Shown piece after piece: positions 47,385 through 54,771 of a stretch of 64,000 nucleotides of DNA. Under the pieces are notes generated by a model. That model worked only from the letters and a program-made list of their open reading frames with translations. It was not told the DNA's origin and did no database searches. The stretch is from assembly GCA_025200525.1 (NCBI GenBank), contig CM045760.1:44163932-44227931 (forward strand). Reading direction: 5' to 3'. Each line of letters begins with the position of its first letter. Within the stretch, counting starts at the first letter, position 1. The position numbers were made by a program, and so were the translations under genes. This stretch comes from Camellia lanceoleosa. Its lineage: Eukaryota > Streptophyta > Magnoliopsida > Ericales > Theaceae.

Positions 47385-49693
47385 AAAGAAAATCTCTATA
47401 TACTAAATAATGTTGTATATTATATTATTATATTAAACTATTACAAGAGGTGACTTATATAGAGTGTTAATTAAGAAACCCTGAGAATAAAGAAACATAT
47501 AGAAATATGAAAATCTGACAAATATGGAAAAGTAATATATTCTAGATATGCTTTAATAGAAATATACTATGACTATGCTATAAATCTCCCTTATTCAGTG
47601 AATTATCTTGGAGTAAGATGTAAGAGTTGTTATATTTTGCTGCTAATAATAATGGAACAATTCTATTCGTAGAACTAGAAGGTCGTGAGATAGTTCAATC
47701 CATATTTGGTGTGGGCGTTAGAGCATTAAGAGGACCTTTCCGCTCAAAATACCTCCTAAGCCCCCAACCCACCTTGTTTGTGTACGGGAACAACTACCAA
47801 GAAACAGCCAGCTGACTGCCCCCTTCCACTCGACCTTTCTTCAATGTGTTTTGAGCCCCAAACTTATCCAACACGATAGAGACTTATATTATAGAGTAAA
47901 TATATTAGTATTAGAACTCCTTAAACTTTTGGTATTTTTTTTCTTCATTAAGCTCCTAACTATTTTTTTTTTAAATTTAAATAAGTTATCCAATTTTCTA
48001 AATTGATCCAATTTATCCCTTCTATTACATTTTGTTAATTTTTTTTATGAATTTGAGATTAATTTTATTAATTTATTTTTTACACATATTTTTATAAAAA
48101 AAATAAAAATATAATTAAAATAATTAGTTCTCAAAATGATCCATAATATCTTATGGAGTAATTGCACACCAATGGGATTTTAAAAAATATACTATATATT
48201 TATAAAAAAAATATAATTATAATTATGAATTTTTCTTATTAATTTATAACTATTTTTTATAAAATGACACTGATTTGATGTGGAGAAATTTCTCAATATC
48301 TTATCCACCGTTCATGTATTAGTACAAATACTAATCACATGATGGTATGTATATCAGATGGTTTCAATAGAGCAAAGACAAAAGTCAGCAACATGTTAAT
48401 CAACAACAGCTACGACAATACCCCTTCAAATTCTGGTAAGGTTTGGCAATTGATTTAATTATTTTTTTTATTCAAACAATTGATTTAATTTTTATTATTC
48501 TTTTGTCCTAAAATATTAGTCTCTTTTGAGAATTTAATTTTTTTTTTTAGTATAATTATTGTACTTCAAAATATTAAAAATAATGCCACCTAACTTTTGA
48601 CATAATGCATAAAATGGTTGTCCCGAGATTTGAACTTATAACCTTAAGATTTGGGCCAAGATTTTATCATTGAACTAATGGTTTAACTTTTCAAAAATAT
48701 CCTTTAATAGTACAATTATTATACTTCAAAAATATTAATATTACGTTGTGTTTGGTTGTAAAATTTGAAAATGAAAAAGGAAATATAAGTGAAATGTGAA
48801 TAAAATATACCTACATTTAATTTAATTTCACACGTCTTTTTCTTTTTCTTTTCCAAATTTCTTCCTAAATCCTTCAAATGACACAGCATTAATGAATTTA
48901 AAAGGGCAAAATAGGAAATTTTTGTTATTTTAGTTCTTGATTTTTGAAAAAAGATTAATATTTTAGAATAATAAAATACAGAATAAGAGATTAATATTTT
49001 GGGACGGACAGAGTAAGTTTCTTTTTTTTTTTTGGGTAATGTGTTGGATAATTGCTAAAGAAATATTTAGGATTGTTTGGGATTTGCTTATTTAGTATAC
49101 TTTTAAAATTTTTATAAAAAATAATAATAATAAAAAAAAGAGTAGAGAAGTGATATGATCCAATTAATTTGTTTGTTTGTACAACACTAATTTTGGCCTA
49201 TTTTGGAAACCTCGCTAAAAGCCAATTTTTTTTTTTTGGCTTTTTTACTTTTTTGCGTCATATTATCTTTCTATTTTTTTTACACATTTTTTTAAAAAAG
49301 TAAAAGAAAAAAAACTAAAAAATTAGCTTTAACCTACTTTTCAAAACAAACCTTTCTACTATTGTGTTACCAAAACAAACCTTTCTACTATTGTGTTATC
49401 AATTTGTGAATGTACTAGAGAAGCCAAAGCTGTGGTGGGAACATATCCTTTCAACTTTGTCAGGAATGGGGGAAGCCATACGGAAGTTCATGATGCAAAT
49501 GTTTGAGGGAATTCACAGTTGTATAAAAGGAAACATTGAAGTAATAATGAAAGATTATGGGGATCCAACCATTGAAGTCCTGAAAGATTCTGGGCATCAA
49601 TTAAAATCTCTTGTAGTGTCATTTTTCACTTCCATTGTGGTGATGTTTGGTGTGTTACTGGACCGCCTCGCTAAGCAGGCAACAATGATATGA
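23976..49693 (+). CDS. Unidentified host gene split by TE insertions (3' part)
   Basis: Four exons with GT/AG borders can be chained on the + strand: 23976-24071, 36957-37089, 48358-48435 and 49419-49693. The join 1 to 2 keeps the frame (SSLR then SHVKGK), and so does 3 to 4 (PSNS then EKPKLWW). The join 2 to 3 is out of phase by one base, so an exon is missing or a border is wrong. The encoded part ends in a hydrophobic stretch, [20 protein letters not shown], which could be a membrane segment. I do not recognise the family. No upstream exons were found. It may be a real gene with giant introns or a pseudogene. Confidence 0.5.
24074..25034. other. Host intron, left part
   Basis: AT-rich sequence with a (TA)n run at 24659-24674. 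No coding sequence was recognised. It is interrupted at 25035 by the target duplication of the gypsy element and continues at 36910. Confidence 0.5.
25040..25788 (+). repeat. 5' LTR of the Tat element
   Basis: Nearly the same as 36158-36909. It contains many GGTTAGTTCGGTC-like words and ends GAGAAGGTTTATTTCTTTCTCGTACA. Confidence 0.95.
25558..25565 (+). promoter_or_regulatory. TATA box of the 5' LTR
   Basis: TATAAAAG lies in the downstream third of the LTR, a usual place for the U3 core promoter. The 3' LTR reads TAGAAAAG at the matching place (36679-36686), so its copy is mutated. Confidence 0.65.
25791..25808 (+). other. Primer-binding site
   Basis: TGGCGCCGTCTGTGGGAA begins two bases after the 5' LTR. 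This form is typical of Tat/Ogre-type plant gypsy elements, where the primer is usually given as a tRNA-Arg; the tRNA identity is from general knowledge. Confidence 0.8.
25858..27600 (+). pseudogene. Tat element gag
   Basis: The frame opens at the ATG at 25858 ([15 protein letters not shown]), with an Arg/Ser-rich segment and a TGA at 26167, and continues in frame from 26170. Frameshifts between about 26455 and 26704 break it. The retrotransposon gag domain follows: [48 protein letters not shown] zinc-knuckle-like [14 protein letters not shown] is at about 27413-27454, with [10 protein letters not shown] after it. Gag forms the virus-like particle. At least one stop and two frame changes disable it. 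Confidence 0.85.
27601..31769 (+). pseudogene. Tat element pol
   Basis: Protease: [13 protein letters not shown] at 27832-27870; the expected Gly at 27841 is Ser. RT begins near 28440 ([22 protein letters not shown]), is scrambled by frameshifts at 28655-28900, and keeps the catalytic YIDD at 28943-28954. Its C-terminus and RNase H run from 29001 ([20 protein letters not shown]). A second RNase H starts near 30050 ([36 protein letters not shown]). Integrase follows: H-X-C zinc site ([16 protein letters not shown]), catalytic Asp in [10 protein letters not shown] and [12 protein letters not shown] at 31203 replaces the expected Gln of YPQANGQAE; the frame continues to 31769. Confidence 0.9.
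31770..31893 (+). other. pol 3' flank of the Tat element
   Basis: T-rich sequence after the pol stop, with AATAAAAC at 31812. No gene. Confidence 0.4.
31894..32760. repeat. Minisatellite in the Tat element, 58/173-bp units
   Basis: Units of about 58 bp (GTGGTTGGCTGGATTAAACC, then AACTnTTGTTACTCTTCAGCC and GAAGTAAGGGTATGGCTGAA) are arranged in a higher-order period of 173 bp, three rounds between about 32107 and 32650. Two diverged longer units start at 31894 and 32018. Short palindromes (GGTTGG...CCAACT, CTTCAGCCGAAG) recur in every unit. Short ORFs on both strands are by-products. Tandem repeats after pol are common in Tat elements. Confidence 0.9.
33008..34978 (-). pseudogene. Antisense spliced ORF of the Tat element
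   Basis: On the - strand, exon 1 (34978 to about 34478) starts [20 protein letters not shown] and carries [19 protein letters not shown] and [19 protein letters not shown], which fits the putative gypsy-type transposon family PF04195. Exon 2 begins after TTCTTTTGCAG at about 34451 and ends at the donor CTG/GTAAGATG (33797). The last part is a coiled coil ([20 protein letters not shown]) and an acidic end ([17 protein letters not shown]). A TAG near 33536 and a frameshift near 33490 break it. Antisense ORFs between pol and the 3' LTR are known from Tat elements; their role is unknown. Confidence 0.75.
34979..36157 (-). other. Spacer and probable antisense promoter region
   Basis: It contains repeated AGCTCGGTTTG words at 35150-35340 and 36050-36100. 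On the - strand a leader-like stretch follows the G-box CCACGTGTC at 35909-35917, about 0.9 kb before the antisense ORF start. The purine tract TTAAGGGGCAAT before the 3' LTR (36146-36157) is a candidate polypurine tract. No convincing protein is encoded. Confidence 0.45.
36158..36909 (+). repeat. 3' LTR of the Tat element
   Basis: It matches 25040-25788 with about 22 substitutions, nearly all transitions, and a 3-bp insertion at about 36640. Its TATA box is TAGAAAAG. Confidence 0.95.
36957..37089 (+). CDS. Host-gene exon: [16 protein letters not shown]...
   Basis: Preceded by TTTCATACAG and followed by GTGTCTTATT. The frame reads [44 protein letters not shown]. It joins in frame to the exon at 23976-24071 once the gypsy element is skipped. 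A diverged copy is at 1945-2085. Acidic, with two CxxS-type cysteines; function unknown. Confidence 0.55.
37344..37481 (+). repeat. 5' LTR of the copia element (138 bp)
   Basis: It contains TATAAATAG at 37391-37399 as a likely TATA box, and ends CCATTGAACA before the PBS. Confidence 0.9.
37482..37493 (+). other. Primer-binding site (initiator tRNA-Met)
   Basis: TGGTATCAGAGC directly follows the 5' LTR and is complementary to the 3' end of plant initiator tRNA-Met. Confidence 0.85.
37997..42356 (+). pseudogene. Copia gag-pol polyprotein, disabled
   Basis: Gag starts [12 protein letters not shown] (37996-37998 ATG) and holds [10 protein letters not shown] and the zinc knuckle [14 protein letters not shown] (38798-38839). 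Protease is near 39093 (INFGATDNM; catalytic Asp changed to Asn). Integrase: HRRLGHLS, then HTNVWGSS (Asp to Asn) and [67 protein letters not shown] instead of YVDD (41403-41414). RNase [21 protein letters not shown]. In-frame stops at 38478, 38842, 39093 and 41292 replace Gln or Trp codons. Not functional. Confidence 0.9.
42364..42555 (+). repeat. 3' LTR of the copia element, with internal duplication
   Basis: It is 54 bp longer than the 5' LTR. A block of about 48 bp, TCTTTGTGTCTTATT... to ...GTTAAGGGGG, is repeated in tandem at 42389-42435 and 42436-42483, giving two TATAAATAG boxes (42411 and 42459). A CCTTCT repeat is also added near 42531. Confidence 0.9.
42561..42769. other. Host intron between copia and LINE
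   Basis: AT-rich sequence with no gene recognised. Confidence 0.4.
42770..43335 (-). mobile_element. 3' end of an L1-type LINE
   Basis: Read on the - strand: [20 protein letters not shown], then [20 protein letters not shown] and [17 protein letters not shown], and later [20 protein letters not shown]. This is the zinc-binding end (zf-RVT) of a plant LINE reverse transcriptase: Cys-X2-Cys, His and Cys are in the expected places. Stops and a frame change near 43060 disable it. It is 5'-truncated in the usual LINE way. The 3' end lies toward 42770. Confidence 0.8.
43336..44596. other. AT-rich intron DNA
   Basis: It holds a T tract at 43568-43592 and A-rich runs. At 44310-44470 the composition is more complex (a CAAGTGATATTAGAGCATTG stretch on the - strand resembles a decayed tRNA-Met primer site), but no element can be delimited. 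No gene. Confidence 0.4.
44607..44782. mobile_element. Short GC-rich insertion with 10-bp flanking repeats
   Basis: The 10-bp word GATATCTATA stands on both sides, at 44597-44606 and 44783-44792. The 176 bp between them are unusually GC-rich, with several copies of CCCCCAGT and ACTGGGGG in both orientations and a central A tract (44690-44714). A 9-10-bp duplication suits a Mutator-type MITE, but the outermost ends are not clean inverted repeats. Confidence 0.55.
44793..45031. mobile_element. MITE, CCGTTTGG ends
   Basis: The left edge CCGTTTGGCAAGCAAGG mirrors the right edge CACTTCCCAAACGGGGG. The interior pairs GGGGCTAAAATAGCCAC with TAGCCGAGGCTAAAATAG and carries AAAAAGTCAAAAAG repeats. It adjoins the 44607-44782 insertion directly. 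No coding capacity. Confidence 0.5.
45032..45647. other. Intron DNA, no gene recognised
   Basis: AT-rich. A short more complex piece at 45300-45415 has an exon-like composition (TTAAATGAGTGTTTGTGGCA) but no clear splice borders or match. Confidence 0.35.
45648..45906. mobile_element. MITE of the AAAAAGTCAAAAAG family, copy 2
   Basis: Close relative of 10531-10796, sharing the AAAGTCAACAATTACAGCTG and CCCAAACATCCATATTTTCA blocks. Ends: AAAGTTTGGG on the left, CCCAAACTTGGCC on the right, forming a short inverted repeat. Confidence 0.65.
45907..46250. other. Intron DNA, no gene recognised
   Basis: It begins with a local duplication of AAAAAAGAACATCACTAAAG (45922-45950). No other feature was seen. 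Confidence 0.35.
46256..47558 (-). mobile_element. TRIM-like miniature LTR element, 1.3 kb
   Basis: Two 226-bp direct repeats (46256-46481 and 47333-47558) start TGTTAAGATAATTATA on the + strand. The 5-bp duplication GAAAT is at 46251-46255 and 47559-47563. On the - strand the right repeat is followed at once by TGGTATCAAAAC (47332-47321), a primer site like that for initiator tRNA-Met, so the element reads leftward. A purine tract (AATTTGAGGGG) borders the left repeat. About 850 bp lie between, with no gag or pol. Size, short LTRs and missing genes fit a TRIM or other non-autonomous copia-type element. Confidence 0.8.
46544..46760. repeat. 98-bp tandem repeat inside the TRIM-like element
   Basis: GAGTTTGCTGCTAGGGCAAA starts units at 46544, 46642 and 46740 (the last partial). 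Within each unit a shorter echo, GAGTCTGCTGCTAGGAAC, recurs. The first two units differ at only a few bases. Confidence 0.85.
47564..48357. other. Intron DNA before host exon 3
   Basis: 47627-47815 is open on the + strand ([20 protein letters not shown]) but matches nothing I know. The rest is AT-rich and ends in a usable 3' splice site, GTATATCAG, at 48357. Confidence 0.35.
48358..48435 (+). CDS. Host-gene exon: [17 protein letters not shown]...
   Basis: Flanked by TATATCAG and GTAAGG. In the frame that joins to the last exon it reads [25 protein letters not shown]. An alternative acceptor 17 bases downstream gives another open frame, but that one does not join to the last exon. Short, polar and Asn/Ser-rich. 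Confidence 0.45.
49419..49693 (+). CDS. Host-gene last exon with hydrophobic segment
   Basis: After the acceptor GAATGTACTAG the frame reads [60 protein letters not shown], then [20 protein letters not shown] and [11 protein letters not shown], ending at TGA 49691-49693. The hydrophobic run of about 17 residues near the end could span a membrane. The sequence is clean of stops over 91 codons, in contrast with the TE relics around it. Family not recognised. Confidence 0.5.
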
Positions 49694-50629
49694 GCATACA
49701 AATCATATAGAGAATTGGAGGCAAAGAAAGTGTGTGGATGGACAACATTTTACAAGGTCTAGATTTATTGGAGTTCTCACTTTTATTTTATAAGTGTGTT
49801 ACTTTGTTATTATTGTTGTTGCTTTGTTTATTTTTTTTTTATTTTTTATTTATTTATTTATTTATTTTTATGTGTGAAGTTCCAATATTTCTAAATTTGA
49901 TAGTGTGTAATGTTAACTAATGACGCACGTTTGAAAATTATATATATAATAAATTGATACTTATTATTGTAGATGTTTGAGATTTTTTTATTTGATGGTT
50001 ATTAGTTTTTACTTATTTTTGTCTTTAGTCAATTTTTTTAAAAAAAAATTTAGACTTCTAAATTGACCAATATGCTTATACATTTCAATAAATGGCATTG
50101 AACACCTATTACTCCAAAAATTTCATTTTACATTATGGTATCACACAATTCTAAATTGTCAAAACAATTCAAATTGGTGTGATTGTAGAATGGCAAGTAT
50201 GATCTTTTGGGATAATGTAAGATTTATATTTTTACCAATAGAAAGTTAAATTTTAAAATTCTCGATTCAATCCTACAATTTAATGAACGAGACTCTCTCA
50301 CCGATCTTACCTAAAATTCCAATTTTAACAATCATCTAATACAAATTTGTTAAAATTGAAATCTTATATTGGGATGTTTGGGATAAAAAAAAAAAAATAC
50401 TTTAACAATCACAATTCCCAAAACTTTCTTCACAACGTTTGTGTTAAAAAAAAAAAAAAAAAAAAAATTAGTAATTTACTAAAACTAATTTAACTTTTTT
50501 AAGTGTACATGTATTATCCCTAGAACAAAATGTCTAATTTAACCCTTACTACCATGATCAATTCTCGAGTTGTTCCCATACATGTGACCCACTATCACAT
50601 GGCAATACATTTAAGACATGATTTCATAA
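49694..50629. other. DNA downstream of the host gene
   Basis: AT-rich, with a T-rich stretch at 49826-49867 and an A tract at 50445-50466. It presumably includes the 3' untranslated region. No other gene. Confidence 0.4.
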
Positions 50630-50638
50630 TCTTCTTTT

Positions 50639-51439
50639 GGGTAAATTGTAGTTTGTAATCCTTATATTTTGTATCAAATTTTATTTTGATCTTTACACAT
50701 GAAATCATAACAGTTAATTCCTGTACTTTTAATCAAATTTTACTTTGATCCTTATACATAAAAACCATGACAGCCAACCCCTACACTTTTGGTCAAGTGT
50801 CAATATCATCATTTTGTTATTCTACTATACAAATCTTTATCAGAAGTCAATAATGTAACAAGGATATGACTATAAAATGATGACAAACGAGTAAAATCAC
50901 CCAAATTTTTTTGTCTATACACATTTCGTCCCAAAATTTACATCAAATTTTGAATGTATTCCGTTAAAATAATATTATGAACAATTAAAGAGAAAAACTA
51001 GGGTTTTACCAAAATTAGAATCACGAAACTCTATTTTTCACAATAACACAGTCTTTTGTTTATCTCTCTTCATTTCTCTTCGATTTCTCAACTGCCTTTT
51101 TATTTATTTATTTCAAAGCTCTATTTTCTTGTCACATGCGTATCATGTGAGACAAAGTACATACTGGTGGGAAATGGGGATGATTTTTCTCTTTTGCTCT
51201 TATTTCGTAGTTACATGCTTATTACATGATTGGATTCTGTTAAAGACTTAAACAATAGAGTTACAGAAAGGAAAAATTGACACTTAACTAAAAGTGCAAG
51301 GGCTAATTGTCACGATTTTATGTAAAGGGACCAAAGTGATATTTGACCAAAAATGCAGGGGTTGACTGTTACGATTTCATGTGTAGGGACCAAAGTCAAA
51401 TTTGGTGTAAAATGTAAGAGTGCAAAATATAATTTACCC
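50639..51439. mobile_element. Mutator-like fold-back element, 801 bp
   Basis: The arms 50639-50805 and 51273-51439 are inverted copies over about 165 bp: GGGTAAATT at the outer ends, then CACATGAAATC, CAGCCAACCCC/GTTGACTG blocks and GACACTT toward the centre. The flanks TCTTCTTTT (50630-50638) and TATTCTTTT (51440-51448) agree at 8 of 9 bases, the duplication size of Mutator-like elements. The centre has no coding capacity. Confidence 0.75.
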
Positions 51440-51721
51440 TATTCTTTTCTACCACCCGTAGAATATTTGAAAGAAATTACAAATTATAATTTTAAAAAAT
51501 CTTACTCTCTTTTTTTTTTTTAATGTCAAATAAGCTTAAAAAATTAAATATATTATAATTAAAAATTGCAATCTGGTGACTTATGTGTCCTTCAATAACT
51601 TGACATTAAATTCTTACATAAATCAAAAAATAATAAATACGATGAATAGATTACAAATAAAATTAGATGAGCACATGAACACATAATACATCGAACTTGT
51701 GTGATAATTTTAGCCAATTCT

Positions 51722-52345
51722 CACTACAAGAAACTACACTTTTGGCGACTAATTTTTTAGTCGCCAAAAGCCCTGATTTTGGTCGCCGAAGATATTCCCC
51801 GACTAAAACTTTTAGTCGCTGGCTTTGTCGCGGGTATGTTGTCGGCAAAGGTAATGGCGACTAAAACAATTTTTAGTCGGCATAAGTGCAACACAAATGG
51901 CGACTAATATGTTGGTAGGCAAAACTGTAGGGTATTAGCGACTAAATGTAGTTTCGTCGCGGATGACTGCCATTGGCGACTAATTATTAGTCGCCCAAGG
52001 GGTGAATCAATTCATAAGTAACATTTTCAGCTACTATTGCTTTTGTCGCCAAAAATTAAATTTTTATCTACGGCGACCAAATTATTAGTCGCTAAAAAGT
52101 TTTATTTTTAGCTACCAAATTTTTTGTCGCGGAAAAGTAGATTATTCTTTGGCTACTACAGAGTTTAGTCGCGCATTACATATTGAATTATGTTTTGGCG
52201 ACTAAATATTTAGTCGCCAAAACTGTTGTGAGTTTTACCTTCTACAAATTAGTCACCAAAACTTTTTTTCATTTTGTTTTAGCTACGAAATGTTTAGTCG
52301 CCAAAATATTTATTTCTTTTTTTGGCTACCAATTGTTTTGTCACC
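51722..52345 (-). promoter_or_regulatory. Subterminal repeat array of CACTA-2
   Basis: TTTTGGCGACTAA and its complement TTAGTCGCCAAAA recur about twenty times, with several diverged forms (GGCTACTA, AGCTACCAA) toward the inner side. The pairs form small palindromes. By analogy with En/Spm these are sites for the TNP1 protein encoded at 54772-57318. Confidence 0.85.
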
Positions 52346-53838
52346 AAAAATATCAATTTTTTGTTTTTTTCATTTTAATAAATTTGTTCACAACCTATAT
52401 ATATTCACCACAACCTGTGATAGGTATAGAAACAAATCAATATATATATTATCATCTATTCCATAATGCATGTCTCACTTACAACCATCAAACAAAAAAA
52501 AAAAACACCTTACAATTTAAACTTATATACAAACCAACTAATATATTCCAATTACAAATAATAACATCATACATTCCAAATGTCATACCAAAACAATGTC
52601 CTGTACACACAACATTCTGACTATACTATGTATTATACTGACCATTTGGCATGGTACAAATTACCATGGTAATATGTACCACGACAAAAGGTAATCTATA
52701 TATATCACCAAAGCAATTAAAACAAGTTCCAAAAATTATATTCATGATTCATCCAAATTCCACACAAAAAGTAGAGGACGTCCAAAAACTTTCCAATGTT
52801 GCGCAACTGTGAATTATCTTCCGGACAAAAAAATAGAAGATCCACATGTCAATGCCAATAGCCATCTACACAATAAAAATTACACCCATTAGTTCCATTG
52901 TAAACAAAAATTTTCAACAAAAAATTACAACCATCTACACAACACAAATTGCAAGGATGTCAATTATAATTGAAATTGTATTTAGGGTTACTTTGAATTT
53001 AGGAAGTATTCGTTACAAAAATTTCACTATTCAAACTAGGACACACGTTTAACCAAGCGGCCCGGACTGGGCAATGAAGTCCACATTACGAGTGAAGCAA
53101 AGCCCATTAACAAAAAGAGGCGCTTTGATTCGCTTTGAATCTCAAGATATTCGTTTCAATTTAGACAAACGACAGGCCGCTAAGACTACTAATTGACCCA
53201 ACAACGAGGTACCTATGGCTGCAATGAGAGTTCTAATCAGTCCACACAACCAGAGGAACATCTTTATCTGAACCATTTTTAACATGATCAGAAAGAGGGA
53301 TGAATAGAAGAGGAGAATATGAATCTAGGAAGCAAGGAATGCATTACTCTACTGAGATGAATACACTTCGAATCTATGTTCATTTGGTCTTTAAATCTTC
53401 TCATGTGGGATACATATAATCTAATGATGAAAAAATATTTAATGATGAATCAAGAAATACAACAAATAACATCTTATTGGAAATTTTTTGATGAATAGAG
53501 CCAATATTATTGCTTCAAGTATCATAAGTTGACCTAGTAAATTCATTTAGTCCAGGATAATCGTCTAATATTAATTTACAAATATTAATAATTCAGTTAG
53601 TAGGTTGGGTCATATGAATTATTTAACAGGATAGCCCAGACCATTTCTTCGAATCCAAGCATAACTGGACCTGAATTGCTGTGCAGGCTTTATGATATGG
53701 ATGGTGCCTTAAATCCTTTAATTTTTCCTACTCATTGGAGTATTTTTTGTTAAGGACATGGCAATTATTTTTTCTTATACCGTCTCTTGCTTTGGGTGTA
53801 CTGTGTTATGAAATGAAAATGTTTTCGCTCAGTTGCAG
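52346..53838. other. CACTA-2 3' region, no gene recognised
   Basis: AT-rich sequence with no supported ORF. 53040-53250 has an exon-like composition but no recognised protein. Confidence 0.35.
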
Positions 53839-53889
53839 GAGCTTAGCTGGACATTACGCTGCTTCTTCACAAGCAGATCATGGAGATAA
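53839..53889 (+). pseudogene. Exon-like fragment, unidentified
   Basis: CAGTTGCAG stands before it and GTAAGTC after it, both good splice signals. One frame is open: SLAGHYAASSQADHGDK across the donor. It is on the + strand, opposite to the transposase genes, like the other captured exons in this element. The source gene is not recognised. Confidence 0.3.
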
Positions 53890-54771
53890 GTAAGTCTTTA
53901 TGTACATAGTAACACAGAAATGCATGCTAGATGACAAGCATTCATTTTGATAAACGCTCTTTTGTTCTCTCTCTGAACGTAGGTAGGAAATTCTTTAAAG
54001 CATGGTTAGTTTTTGAATCTATGTTCATTTGGTCGTTAAATGTTCTCATGTGGGATACATATAATCTAAATTTGTTTCTCATTGTGCATGGCTGGCAGTT
54101 GATACTTCTAGATGTCATATCTGCCATGTTAGGTTCTAGGTTTTAACTTTTATAAGGTGCAAAATAAGAGGCAGAATTCTCTTTTTTTATCCTTATTATA
54201 ACATCTGCCTTGCATTGTTGTTAGTTTTTTATTTTTTTTGTATATTATTGTCTTACTTCATATAACTTACATTGCAGCATATTTGTATCTAGTGTTTGAG
54301 ATGCCACATTGAAGCTTCATATTAAATTTTTTTTTTTACCAAACTCGTGCCTTTCTAACCCATTAGTGTTTGTTTTGAAAACACGTCTTCTCATTCACGC
54401 CGTCATTTTTAAAACATGCATAACCATATTGGATGCTGTGTTTTTAAAACTCCACTCTAAACCTGAAGTCATATTTTTAAAACTTAACTTCATTAAACAA
54501 CTTCGATTTTATAAAATAAGTTCGAAAGTACTTGTAAAAGTAGATCTAAAGTGTCCAGACGAAGTTACCTTATGGAAATTAGATTACGGTCCTTTGTGTA
54601 ATGTATCGAAACACCAAGTCGTCTGCTGCTAAGTCTGCTCACATTATGCCTCAAAACCTATTCCAAGCACATAACAACAAAAAATTTGCATAGCAACTCA
54701 AACAACAATTCTATGTCAATATGATCCATATTTTTTGTAGAACTTGCATTAGCTTATGAATAAAAGTATGT
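53890..54771. other. CACTA-2 internal DNA
   Basis: No gene was recognised. A stretch at 54310-54630 is open by chance on the + strand without family resemblance. Confidence 0.35.

Noticed and set aside
47627..47815. A 62-codon ORF reading [20 protein letters not shown]
   Set aside because: I could not tie it to any gene or organelle sequence; too short to support as a gene.
54309..54632. A 107-codon ORF inside CACTA-2
   Set aside because: No family motif, no coding context and no splice pattern; opposite strand to the TNP genes.
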